15,407 nt of DNA from Actinomycetota bacterium (lineage in GTDB: Bacteria; Actinomycetota; Actinomycetes; Nanopelagicales; Nanopelagicaceae). The notes under the pieces were generated by a model. That model made no database searches. It worked only from the letters and a program-made list of their open reading frames with translations, and was not told the DNA's origin. The DNA lies in NCBI GenBank assembly GCA_009924725.1, contig RFRA01000006.1, positions 1 through 15,407 on the forward strand. Reading direction: 5' to 3'. Positions 1-7,754 of the stretch are shown here, one piece after another. Positions within the stretch are counted from its first letter, which is position 1; each line of letters begins with the position of its first letter. Position numbers and translations under genes: made by a program.

Positions 1-1
1 A

Positions 2-253
2 ATGCTCGAAGCTGTTCGTGACTTTTATGACCTAACTAAAGTACGAATTGGCGTTAAGCCTGCTGGTGGAATTCGCACAACCAAAGATGCCATTAAGCAA
101 TTGGTTCTAGTAAATGAAACTGCGGGCCCAGAATGGCTAAACCCTTCACTATTTCGCATTGGTGCTAGCGCCTTGCTCAATGATCTACTCATGCAACGTA
201 TGAAAATGTCCGATGGCTATTACGCTAGCCCTAACTACGTAACGATTGACTAA
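2..253 (+). CDS. deoC: Deoxyribose-phosphate aldolase, C-terminal part (cut by window edge)
   Basis: DeoC cleaves 2-deoxyribose-5-phosphate to acetaldehyde and glyceraldehyde-3-phosphate in the cytoplasm, the last step of deoxynucleoside sugar catabolism. Only the last 83 residues are present. The segment GVKPAGGIRT (residues 17-26 of this fragment) is the conserved strand carrying the lysine near the active site (K201 in E. coli numbering). The following LFRIGASALLNDLL is the typical C-terminal phosphate-binding and helix region. The Schiff-base lysine lies upstream, outside the window. The first ATG, at position 2, is almost certainly an internal methionine, so the true start is off the left edge. 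It is followed after 13 bases by an aldehyde dehydrogenase gene, which fits disposal of the acetaldehyde product. Confidence 0.93.
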   Translation: MLEAVRDFYDLTKVRIGVKPAGGIRTTKDAIKQLVLVNETAGPEWLNPSLFRIGASALLNDLLMQRMKMSDGYYASPNYVTID

Positions 254-254
254 C

Positions 255-258
255 GAGG
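255..258 (+). promoter_or_regulatory. Ribosome binding site that decides the ALDH start
   Basis: GAGG sits 8 bases before the ATG at 267, just after the deoC stop (251-253). An in-frame TTG at 246 would overlap deoC, but the GAGG lies downstream of that TTG and cannot serve it. The ATG at 267 is therefore preferred. Confidence 0.6.
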
Positions 259-266
259 CTAATCAA

Positions 267-1703
267 ATGAACTTCGAATATGCAGCAGCGCCGGAATCCC
301 GTTCGGTAGTCAAAATCGATCCCGAATATGGCCATTTCATCAACGGCAAATGGGTCAACGGTTCAAAGCATTTCAACACTATTAATCCCGCTACTGAAGA
401 AGTTCTAAGCAGTATTTCACTGGGTAGTGCTGCAGATGTTGATGCGGCCGTAAAAGCAGCGCGAAACGCTTTCGAGAAGAGCTGGTCAAAATTATCTGGC
501 CGCGAACGTGGAAAATACTTATTTCGAATTGCTCGAATTATGCAAGAACGTGCCCGCGAATTTGCTGTCCTGGAAACTCTAGATAATGGAAAGCCGATCC
601 GCGAATCTCGTGATGTCGACGTTCCGCTATCAGCTGCTCACTTCTTCTATCACGCAGGCTGGGCTGACAAACTTGAATATGCCGGCGTTGATACAACCAC
701 TGCCCCACATGGTGTGGTTGGCCAAATTATTCCGTGGAACTTTCCCCTACTTATGTTGGCCTGGAAAGTTGCACCCGCACTAGCAACAGGTAACACCGTA
801 GTTTTAAAGCCAGCTGAAACAACTTCGCTAACGGCGCTGTTATTCGGTCAAGTTTGCCAGCAAGCCGGATTACCAGATGGTGTTGTAAACATTGTTACTG
901 GAGATGGCAGTACGGGTTCAGCAATTGTTAACCATCCAGGTATCGACAAGATTGCATTTACGGGTTCAACTGAAGTTGGTAAGTTAATCGCTCGCGCTGT
1001 TGCACCAACCAATAAATCTTTAACTCTCGAACTTGGTGGTAAAGGTGCCAATATTGTTTTTGGCGATGCGGCAATTGACCAGACCGTTGAAGGAATAGTT
1101 AATGGCATCTTCTTTAATCAAGGTCACGTCTGCTGTGCTGGTTCGCGGTTAATTCTGCAAGAGAGTATTGCCGATGAAGTTTTAGAAAAGCTAAAGCGCC
1201 GTATGGATAAAATTCGGGTCGGTGATCCACTAGATAAAAACACTGATTTAGGCGCAATCAACTCAGCTGAACAATTAGCAAAGATCCGTGAGTTAACTGC
1301 TGCTGGTGAAGCCGAAGGGGCTGGTCGCTGGAGCTCTAATTGCGCACTTCCGGAAAATGGTTTCTGGTTTGCGCCAACTATTTTTACAGGTGTCACCCAA
1401 GCTCATCGCATCGCACGTGAAGAAATCTTTGGTCCAGTTCTATCGGTTCTTACCTTCCGCACCCCCGCAGAGGCCATTGAAAAGGCCAACAACACGCCAT
1501 TTGGGCTCTCTGCCGGCATCTGGAGCGAGAAAGGTTCAAATATTCTCTGGGCAACGCAGCAACTTCGCGCTGGTGTCATCTGGGCAAATACCTTTAATAA
1601 ATTTGATCCCGCTAGCCCATTTGGTGGATATAAAGAATCTGGTTGGGGTCGCGAAGGTGGTCGTCATGGCCTTAGCGCTTACTTGAAGGGATCAGCAAAA
1701 TGA
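267..1703 (+). CDS. NAD(P)-dependent aldehyde dehydrogenase (full-length, catalytic)
   Basis: An ALDH-superfamily enzyme, 478 aa from the chosen ATG, oxidising an aldehyde to an acid. Next to deoC the likely substrate is acetaldehyde. All key residues are present: Asn158 in PWNFP, the cofactor lysine Lys181 in LKPAE, FTGSTEVG at 231-238, the general base Glu255 in LELGGK, the nucleophile Cys289 in NQGHVCCAGSR, and Glu386 in EEIFGP. It lacks the PduP/EutE acyl-CoA type organisation, so acetate is a likelier product than acetyl-CoA, though this is inference. One oddity is that it stops at GLSAYLKGSAK. Most ALDHs continue for several residues through a final strand of the ELKTVWV kind, which is missing here. 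The gene lies 13 bases after deoC, and its stop overlaps the next ORF by ATGA. Confidence 0.93.
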   Translation: MNFEYAAAPESRSVVKIDPEYGHFINGKWVNGSKHFNTINPATEEVLSSISLGSAADVDAAVKAARNAFEKSWSKLSGRERGKYLFRIARIMQERAREFAVLETLDNGKPIRESRDVDVPLSAAHFFYHAGWADKLEYAGVDTTTAPHGVVGQIIPWNFPLLMLAWKVAPALATGNTVVLKPAETTSLTALLFGQVCQQAGLPDGVVNIVTGDGSTGSAIVNHPGIDKIAFTGSTEVGKLIARAVAPTNKSLTLELGGKGANIVFGDAAIDQTVEGIVNGIFFNQGHVCCAGSRLILQESIADEVLEKLKRRMDKIRVGDPLDKNTDLGAINSAEQLAKIRELTAAGEAEGAGRWSSNCALPENGFWFAPTIFTGVTQAHRIAREEIFGPVLSVLTFRTPAEAIEKANNTPFGLSAGIWSEKGSNILWATQQLRAGVIWANTFNKFDPASPFGGYKESGWGREGGRHGLSAYLKGSAK

Positions 1704-2545
1704 GCGGTCGCCTAGAAGTTATGAAAACTTACAAGCTATATATCAATGGTGCTTTCCCACGCACTGAATCTGGTCGCTCTTATGAGATCACTAGCAACAA
1801 AGGTGAGTTCTTAGCTAATGCTTGCTTAGCATCAAGAAAAGATTTGCGTGACGCCGTCGTTGCAGCACGCGCTGCGCAATCTAGTTGGGCTAAAGCAACT
1901 GCATTTAACCGCGGGCAAATTATGTATCGCATCGCCGAGATGCTCGAAGGTCGCAGCGATCAATTCGCTCAAGAAATTTCGCTACAAACTGGTAGTTCGG
2001 CTAAGGAATCACTGCAAGAAGTTAGTGACTCAGTTGATCTGTTAGTTTGGTATGCCGGCTGGAGCGATAAGCTACCTTCGCTTGCTGGTTCAACAAATCC
2101 AGTTTCTGGTCCGTTCTATAACTTCACAGTTCCTGAACCACTGGGTGTTGTTGGCGTAATTGCCCCAATTGATAAACCGCTATTTGGTTTCGTAGCAGCT
2201 ATCGCGCCAATTTTAGTTTCGGGCAATACCGCTGTTGCGTTGGCTTCTAGCACAGCTCCCCTTTCGGCGATCAGTTTCGCCGAAGTCGTGGCAACCAGTG
2301 ATCTACCTAATGGCGTTTTAAATGTTCTCTCTGGCCAACAAAGTGAATTAGCACCTTGGTTTGCTTCTCATATGGATATCGATGGCCTAGATATTTCGGG
2401 ACTGCCAGTTGATCAACATGGTGCAGTTAAAGAAGCTGGCGTAGAAAACTTAAAGCGAATTTCAACTTTTACTAAGAGTTCCGAACCTGGTCGAATCTTG
2501 GCTTTCATGGAAGCCAAAACCGTCTGGCATCCAATCGGTAATTAG
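1700..2545 (+). CDS. Short ALDH-like protein lacking the catalytic domain (probable pseudoenzyme)
   Basis: 281 aa, homologous to the N-terminal NAD-binding part of ALDHs and clearly related to the preceding gene. LYINGAFP (13-20), the YAGWSDK region (118-124), PLGVVGVIAP (147-156) and SGNTAV (174-179) align with it. Active-site positions are altered: PWNFP is replaced by PIDKP (Asn158 becomes Asp158) and LKPAE by ALASS (the cofactor lysine is lost). The whole catalytic domain with Glu and Cys is absent. After about residue 234 the chain runs through a short linker to FMEAKTVWHPIG, which resembles the usual C-terminal oligomerisation strand of full-length ALDHs. The frame is open with no internal stops, and it is coupled to the upstream gene by ATGA with AAGG about 10 bases before the start. 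A second in-frame ATG at 1721 is possible. It is probably a structural or regulatory partner of the upstream ALDH rather than an enzyme. A recently decayed gene is the alternative. Confidence 0.8.
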   Translation: MSGRLEVMKTYKLYINGAFPRTESGRSYEITSNKGEFLANACLASRKDLRDAVVAARAAQSSWAKATAFNRGQIMYRIAEMLEGRSDQFAQEISLQTGSSAKESLQEVSDSVDLLVWYAGWSDKLPSLAGSTNPVSGPFYNFTVPEPLGVVGVIAPIDKPLFGFVAAIAPILVSGNTAVALASSTAPLSAISFAEVVATSDLPNGVLNVLSGQQSELAPWFASHMDIDGLDISGLPVDQHGAVKEAGVENLKRISTFTKSSEPGRILAFMEAKTVWHPIGN

Positions 2546-3643
2546 TTATTCAGCCGAAACAGCCAAATAGGCTGGTTTAACGACCGTTTCAATGATCGCT
2601 AAGCGCTCTTCGAATGGAATAAACGCGCTCTTTAGGGCATTTATCGTGACGCGTTGTAGATCTAGGAAATTCCAGTCAAAAGCGTTTACTAACTCATTCA
2701 TCTCGTGAGTCATTGATGTATCACTCATCAATCGGTTATCGGTATTTACAGTTACCCGAAAACGTAGCTTTGCTAGAGCACCAATTGGATGTTCCTTAAT
2801 TGAAGCCGCAGCGCCAGTTTGTAAATTAGAAGTTGGGCACATTTCAAGTGGAACTCGACGATCACGCACGTAAGAAGCAAGACGGCCTAACTTGGCTTGC
2901 CCGCTAGAAAAATCGACATCATCAATAATTCGAACGCCATGACCAAGTCGCTCGGCGCCGCAAAGTTGAATTGCTTCCCAAATCGAAGGCAGGCCATAAG
3001 CTTCACCAGCATGAATTGTGAAGTGCGCATTTTCGCCGCGTAAGTATTCAAAAGTTTCTAGCTGGTCACTTGGTGGAAAACCATCTTCTGGCCCTGCGAT
3101 ATCAAAGCCAACTACACCTTGATCACGATATTTGACAACTAATTCAGCTACTTCTTGAGATCGCTTATTCTGGCGCATTCCACAAAGCAAAGACACAACT
3201 CGAATCTGTAAACCTTCACTCTTAGCATCTGCTTCACCTAAACGATAACCTTCTAGCGTCGCTTCAATTACTTGTGAAAGGGATAATCCTTTTTCAACAA
3301 ACAGCTCAGGAGCGCCACGAACTTCGGCATAAACAACACCATCGCGCGCTAAATCAAGAGCACATTCACGAGCAACCCGAACAATGTCTTCGCGACGTTG
3401 CATGACGGCAATTGTGTGGCCGAAAGTTTCTAAATATCGAACTAACGAACCAGAATCACATGATTCACGGAACCAAATCGCTAATTCAGCCGCATCTTTT
3501 GTTGGCAAAGCGTCGTAACCAATTTCATTGGCAATGTCTATGATTGTTTGTGGTCGTAGTCCACCATCTAGGTGATCGTGCAAAAGTGCTTTGGGCAGGC
3601 GCTTAACTTGCTCTGGGGTGGGGCGCTTTAACAAATCACTCAT
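2546..3643 (-). CDS. add: Adenosine deaminase
   Basis: A 365-aa metal-dependent amidohydrolase that converts (deoxy)adenosine to (deoxy)inosine and ammonia in the cytoplasm. Metal ligands and catalytic residues are visible: LHDHLDGGLRP with His22 and His24, HAGE with His211 and Glu214, LGHG with His235, and Asp302 in NTDN. The second aspartate of the classical NTDDP motif is Asn here, a variant I associate with actinobacterial Add proteins. CPTSN at 269-273 is also typical. The start ATG overlaps the deoA stop by 4 bases (ATGA, 3640-3643), so it is translationally coupled and last in the nucleoside operon. Its TAA (2546-2548) directly abuts the TAG of the convergent ALDH-like gene. A related amidohydrolase such as aminodeoxyfutalosine deaminase is possible but unlikely given the neighbours. 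Confidence 0.93.
   Translation of the reverse strand: MSDLLKRPTPEQVKRLPKALLHDHLDGGLRPQTIIDIANEIGYDALPTKDAAELAIWFRESCDSGSLVRYLETFGHTIAVMQRREDIVRVARECALDLARDGVVYAEVRGAPELFVEKGLSLSQVIEATLEGYRLGEADAKSEGLQIRVVSLLCGMRQNKRSQEVAELVVKYRDQGVVGFDIAGPEDGFPPSDQLETFEYLRGENAHFTIHAGEAYGLPSIWEAIQLCGAERLGHGVRIIDDVDFSSGQAKLGRLASYVRDRRVPLEMCPTSNLQTGAAASIKEHPIGALAKLRFRVTVNTDNRLMSDTSMTHEMNELVNAFDWNFLDLQRVTINALKSAFIPFEERLAIIETVVKPAYLAVSAE
2557..2578 (+). terminator. Weak hairpin just past the deoC-ALDH operon, inside the 3' end of add
   Basis: CAGCC (2560-2564), loop AAATA, GGCTG (2570-2574), flanked by AAA on the left and, after one extra G, TTT on the right. It lies 12 bases after the plus-strand stop and is the only hairpin I see that could end that operon. 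It is short, has no real U-tract, and overlaps add coding sequence, so it may be chance. Confidence 0.2.
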
Positions 3644-4929
3644 GCTTCAATCCGCTCTAGTACTAATGGCAGCCGATCAACGATGCCGCCTTCAACAATT
3701 ATGACAGCACCAGTTAAAACCTCTAACGCGCGCTCAAAGCGAGCTGGTTCATCAGTAAACAAGGTCATGATTGGCGCACCTTGTTTTACGTAATCCCCTG
3801 GCTTGGCATGTAATTCGACTCCAGCGCCGGCTTGCACTTTCTCGCCTTGGCGTGAACGACCAGCCCCTAAGCGCCATGCAGCTACGCCAACTTTCATGGC
3901 ATCCATTGTCGTCATAGTGCCACTGTTGGTAGCCAGAATTTGATGGCTCTCTTTTGCAACAGGTAGCGCTGCATCCGGGTTACCACCTTGTGCGCTAATC
4001 ATGCGTCGCCAATGATCCATCGCGCTGCCATCGCGCAGCGCATCAGCCGGATCTTTACCGACGATACCGGCAGCATCAATCATTTCTCGAGCGAGCAAAA
4101 TTGTCAGTTCGACCACATCGGCTGGACCGCCACCGGCTAAGACTTCAACTGATTCACGAACTTCAAGAGCGTTTCCGGCAGTTAAACCAAGAGGTACATC
4201 CATCGCGGTAACTAGTGCGCGAGTTTTAACTCCGGCTGCAGTACCGAGGGCCACCATAGTGCGAGCAAGTTCGGCTGCTTTTTTGGGATCACTCATAAAT
4301 GCGCCGCTGCCAGTCTTAACATCTAGAACTAACGCTGAGGTACCTTCAGCAATTTTCTTGCTCATAATTGATGAGGCGATTAACGGAATAGCTTCAACAG
4401 TTGCCGTTACATCGCGCAGAGCATAAAGTTTTTTATCTGCTGGTGCTAAACCCGCACCTGCTGCACAAATTACAGCACCGCAATCTTGTAATACTTTTAG
4501 CATCTCATCGTTGCTTAATTCAGCTCGCCAACCTGGAATAGATTCGAGTTTATCTAGCGTGCCACCCGTATGACCAAGACCGCGACCTGAAAGTTGCGGA
4601 ACTGCGCCGCCACATGCAGCCACTAGAGGTGCCAGCGGCAAAGTAATCTTGTCGCCAACACCACCAGTTGAATGCTTATCTGCAGTTGGCCGATCTAACT
4701 TCGACCAATTCATACGCTCGCCACTATTGATCATGGCATTTGTCCAACGCGTTATTTCGCGAGTATTCATGCCATTTAACAAAATCGCCATTAAGAGCGC
4801 TGACATTTGTTCATCAGCTACAACGCCACGGGTATAAGCAGAAACAACCCAATCAATTTGAGTATCGGTTAATTCATTTCGGTCGCGCTTGGCTGAAATA
4901 ATTTCAACGGCAGCAAAGGGTTCAATCAA
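3640..4929 (-). CDS. deoA: Thymidine (pyrimidine-nucleoside) phosphorylase
   Basis: Phosphorolyses thymidine or deoxyuridine to the base plus 2-deoxyribose-1-phosphate, and after isomerisation the sugar can feed DeoC. Numbering from the TTG at 4929 (429 aa), the phosphate-binding KHSTGGVGDK is at 85-94 and the family signature SGRGLGHTGGTLDKLE at 114-129. Substrate residues are Arg172, Ser187 and Lys191 in LRD and ASSIMSKK, and KTGSGAFM is at 205-212. The C-terminal 80 residues form the PYNP C-terminal domain. I chose the TTG at 4929 because it has GGA 8 bases upstream and begins just before the usual N-terminal EPFAAVEII. A TTG at 4956 would add nine basic residues unlike the family. The gene overlaps cdd by 8 bases with the chosen start, and add by 4. 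The close relative Pdp (broader specificity) cannot be excluded. Confidence 0.92.
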   Translation of the reverse strand: MIEPFAAVEIISAKRDRNELTDTQIDWVVSAYTRGVVADEQMSALLMAILLNGMNTREITRWTNAMINSGERMNWSKLDRPTADKHSTGGVGDKITLPLAPLVAACGGAVPQLSGRGLGHTGGTLDKLESIPGWRAELSNDEMLKVLQDCGAVICAAGAGLAPADKKLYALRDVTATVEAIPLIASSIMSKKIAEGTSALVLDVKTGSGAFMSDPKKAAELARTMVALGTAAGVKTRALVTAMDVPLGLTAGNALEVRESVEVLAGGGPADVVELTILLAREMIDAAGIVGKDPADALRDGSAMDHWRRMISAQGGNPDAALPVAKESHQILATNSGTMTTMDAMKVGVAAWRLGAGRSRQGEKVQAGAGVELHAKPGDYVKQGAPIMTLFTDEPARFERALEVLTGAVIIVEGGIVDRLPLVLERIEA

Positions 4930-5323
4930 GGCGTTTTTCCATCTCTTCTGGGCCAAATGCCCAAGGTAATAGTTCAGCTAATGGCTTAATGCCTTGGTCG
5001 GTCCTCATCAATAATTTACTACCGCCATGTTCTTGTAGCAGCTGACGACAACGACCACATGGCATTAAGTAATTCTTGTTTAGATCTACACATAAGAATG
5101 CAACTAGTCGACCACCACCGGAGAGAATTAAGTTTGAAACTAAGCCACATTCAGCGCAAAGCGTTAGACCATACGAGGCATTCTCAACATTGCAGCCTGA
5201 AATAATGCGACCGTCATCGACCAGGGCTGCTACACCGACTGGAAATTTTGAATAAGGCGCATATGCACTTTCCATTGCGGCAATTGCGGTTTGTTCTAGC
5301 AATTGCCAATCAATTTCCAACAT
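4922..5323 (-). CDS. cdd: Cytidine deaminase
   Basis: A 133-aa small tetrameric-type cytidine deaminase that converts (deoxy)cytidine to (deoxy)uridine in the cytoplasm. The zinc site is intact: Cys56-Ala57-Glu58 in LTLCAEC, with Glu58 the proton shuttle, and PCGRC with Cys89 and Cys92. GCNVENASYG (43-52) is the substrate-binding loop. The start ATG shares one base with the TAA of the upstream permease (TAATG), indicating translational coupling. Its 3' end overlaps deoA, whose product acts on the uridine-type nucleosides that Cdd makes. Confidence 0.95.
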   Translation of the reverse strand: MLEIDWQLLEQTAIAAMESAYAPYSKFPVGVAALVDDGRIISGCNVENASYGLTLCAECGLVSNLILSGGGRLVAFLCVDLNKNYLMPCGRCRQLLQEHGGSKLLMRTDQGIKPLAELLPWAFGPEEMEKRLD

Positions 5324-6591
5324 TAGTGAGCACCGCCACGCTGGTATGGAATTCCATCGGCTGCTGGTGCGCGGACTCGGCCAACGAAGCCAGAGACGGC
5401 GACGATAGTTGCAATGTAAGGAACCATCATCATGAATGCAGATGGAATAGGAGTGCCAGCAATTGAAAGTACGCTTCGCAGTTGATCAGCAAACCCAAAT
5501 ACGAGCGCAGCCGATAGCGCACCAAGTGGGGTCCAGCGACCAAAGATCAGAGCGGCTAAAGCAATAAAGCCCATGCCGGCAGTCATCTCGCGACTAAAGG
5601 CACCTACCGAGCCGACCGTAAAGTAAGCACCACCGAAACCGGCAATAGCACCGGCAATGATTACATTTCGGAAGCGAACTTTATTTACATCAATGCCGAC
5701 ACTTTCGGCTGCAACTGGAAGTTCACCAACCGAGCGCATACGTAGTCCCCACTTACTCTTAAAGAGTGCGATCTGAGTGACTACGATAATTACATAAAGC
5801 AGATAAATAATGATGGTCTGTGAGAAGAACATTGGACCAATGATTGGCAGCTTACAAAGAATCGGAATATTGATTGGCTGCAAAATGGGCGAGCTATTCC
5901 ACTTATCCGCATCCTCACGCAAGAATCGTTGCGCCGCGAAGCTGGTTAAGCCAATAATCAAGACATTAATGACGAAGCCCAAAATCACTTGATCAATTCG
6001 ATATTTAATCGCAAAAACGGCCAACAAAACTGAAATCAGGGCGCCAGCAAAAGGTGCTACCAGCAATCCGTACCAAGCGTTTTGCAGCAAACTTCCAACA
6101 ACTCCAGCCACAAAAGCGCTACCGAGCAATTGGCCTTCAATAGCGATGTTAATAACTCCTGATCGCTCACAAACTAAACCGGCGAGAGAACCGTAAATTA
6201 AAGGTACGGCCAGAATAAGTCCACCTTGAAGTAGTCCAGTAAATGGCACGAAGTCCCCGGCAGATGCCCAACAAAGAAATGCCATAAACAAACCAATGGA
6301 AAAACCAAAAATGGCTATGCCATGTTTCTTTCCTTTTCGGAATAAGTAATAAGCCAGCGCCGTGAACAAAACAGAGAGAGCTGAGAACCCGTATGCGCCA
6401 ACTCGAGAATCAATCACCCATTGCTGGATTAGCACCCACTCTTTATCCAAAACAAAGCTGTAAGTTACCTCACCGCTAACTTTAGGCAAGTAAGCGAAAA
6501 CCACAATTGAGAAAACACTCGCAATTGCCATGGCGTAGATGCCATTGAGTTTTCGCTTGGCATCGCGGGAAATTGTTGAGTGGTTCGCCAT
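5323..6591 (-). CDS. Nucleoside ABC transporter permease (YufQ/NupQ type)
   Basis: 422 aa, strongly hydrophobic, of the BPD_transp_2 (LivH/M-like) permease family that pairs with BMP-type binding proteins. The core carries the family segment GVINIAIEGQLLG, with many transmembrane stretches on both sides. Before the core there is an N-terminal extension of roughly 120 residues with about three extra membrane segments (for example IASVFSIVVFAYLP and GFSALSVLFTALAYYLF), longer than the Bacillus-type protein and, to my knowledge, common in actinobacteria. I chose the ATG at 6591, which overlaps the preceding TAA as TAATG and has GGA 7 bases upstream. The longer ATG at 6603 would add four residues and has its purine run too close to the start. 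It forms a channel with the other permease in the membrane. Confidence 0.9.
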   Translation of the reverse strand: MANHSTISRDAKRKLNGIYAMAIASVFSIVVFAYLPKVSGEVTYSFVLDKEWVLIQQWVIDSRVGAYGFSALSVLFTALAYYLFRKGKKHGIAIFGFSIGLFMAFLCWASAGDFVPFTGLLQGGLILAVPLIYGSLAGLVCERSGVINIAIEGQLLGSAFVAGVVGSLLQNAWYGLLVAPFAGALISVLLAVFAIKYRIDQVILGFVINVLIIGLTSFAAQRFLREDADKWNSSPILQPINIPILCKLPIIGPMFFSQTIIIYLLYVIIVVTQIALFKSKWGLRMRSVGELPVAAESVGIDVNKVRFRNVIIAGAIAGFGGAYFTVGSVGAFSREMTAGMGFIALAALIFGRWTPLGALSAALVFGFADQLRSVLSIAGTPIPSAFMMMVPYIATIVAVSGFVGRVRAPAADGIPYQRGGAH

Positions 6592-7754
6592 TACCCGTTC
6601 CATCCCTTAGATGCCATAGCCGATGCCTCTTGCAGATTTCGCAATCTAAAGATCCGTTTCACTAGATCAGGAGCAGCAATAAAGAGAACTACCAGAGCTT
6701 GGATTACTAGAACGATTTCAACTGGTACGCCAACATTTGCTTGCATGGTTTGGCCACCAACACGTAGGCCAGCAAATAAGAAGGATGCCAGAACAACACC
6801 TAATGGAGTTCCGCGACCAAGTAATGCAACCGTGATCGCATCAAAACCGAAGGATGCAGCAACTGTGTCAGTTAATTCATATTGGTTTCCCAATGTATGA
6901 ATAGCACCGCCCATGCCGGCAAGGGCACCAGAGATGGCCATCGTCGCAATCATGGCGGCTGAAACCGAAATTCCTGCAGTGCGAGCTGCGCTTGAATTCG
7001 CACCTACAGCGCGGAATCTAAATCCGATGATGCTGCGATTTAACAACCACCAGATAAAAACTGAAGCGGCCAGAGCGATAAAGATTCCAATATTCACCCG
7101 ATAATCAACCCCAAATAGGCCAGGCAACATCGCGCTCTCTTTTACAGATGGCGCAATCGGATCTAAGCGCCCTGGGCGCAAGAAGTACTTAGTACTTAAG
7201 ATAAAAAGTAAGAACTTGGCCGCAATATAGTTAAGCATGATCGTCACGATTACTTCATGTGCACCGGTTTTAGCCTTAAGCAAGCCAACTATGCCGCCCC
7301 AAAGTGCCGCCAAAATAACGCCTGCCAGGGTTGCGATAAGAATATGCATAACCATTGGCATTTCATATTTGAAGCCAATGTATGAAGCACCAATCGCACC
7401 AAAAATAAATTGACCTTGCGCGCCGATATTAAAAAGTCCCGACTTGAACGCCAATGCGACGGAAAGCCCACAAAGAATCAACGGTGCAGTTGCCACCATA
7501 GTTTCACTCAGCGGATAGAAACCAGCCATGAAACTCTTGCCTTCGGCCAAATTGGGATCATAGATCGCGCCTTGAAAAAGAGCTAGGTAGGCATTTCCGA
7601 CTGTGCTTCCTAGAATCTTTAGAAATTCTATTGGTGATGAAATCTTTGCTAAAACTGCATTATCGGTAAAACCAATTACTAACCCACCCACAAAAAGTGC
7701 TAGCAGGAATGCAAAAAGTGGCAATAACGTTTTGCCAAGAATCTTCTTAATCAT
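6591..7754 (-). CDS. Nucleoside ABC transporter permease (YufP/NupP type)
   Basis: 387 aa, BPD_transp_2 family, the first of the two channel subunits. Hydrophobic segments include the N-terminal LLPLFAFLLALFVGGLVIG. The conserved GLFNIGAQGQFIFGA corresponds to NIAIEGQ in the partner, and GMGGAIHTLG lies in the C-terminal half. It starts with an ATG overlapping the ATPase stop by 4 bases (7751-7754), preceded by a good AAAGGTGG ribosome site inside the ATPase gene. It ends in TAATG with the next permease. Substrate assignment to nucleosides rests on the deaminase and phosphorylase genes that follow in the same operon. Confidence 0.9.
   Translation of the reverse strand: MIKKILGKTLLPLFAFLLALFVGGLVIGFTDNAVLAKISSPIEFLKILGSTVGNAYLALFQGAIYDPNLAEGKSFMAGFYPLSETMVATAPLILCGLSVALAFKSGLFNIGAQGQFIFGAIGASYIGFKYEMPMVMHILIATLAGVILAALWGGIVGLLKAKTGAHEVIVTIMLNYIAAKFLLFILSTKYFLRPGRLDPIAPSVKESAMLPGLFGVDYRVNIGIFIALAASVFIWWLLNRSIIGFRFRAVGANSSAARTAGISVSAAMIATMAISGALAGMGGAIHTLGNQYELTDTVAASFGFDAITVALLGRGTPLGVVLASFLFAGLRVGGQTMQANVGVPVEIVLVIQALVVLFIAAPDLVKRIFRLRNLQEASAMASKGWNG

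Noticed and set aside
246..266. TTG at 246 as the ALDH start, overlapping deoC
   Set aside because: The only good ribosome site (GAGG, 255-258) lies after it and is correctly spaced for the ATG at 267.
2546..3643. NTDN instead of NTDDP as a broken active site in adenosine deaminase
   Set aside because: The metal-binding aspartate is retained and the Asn variant is, to my knowledge, usual in actinobacterial Add proteins.
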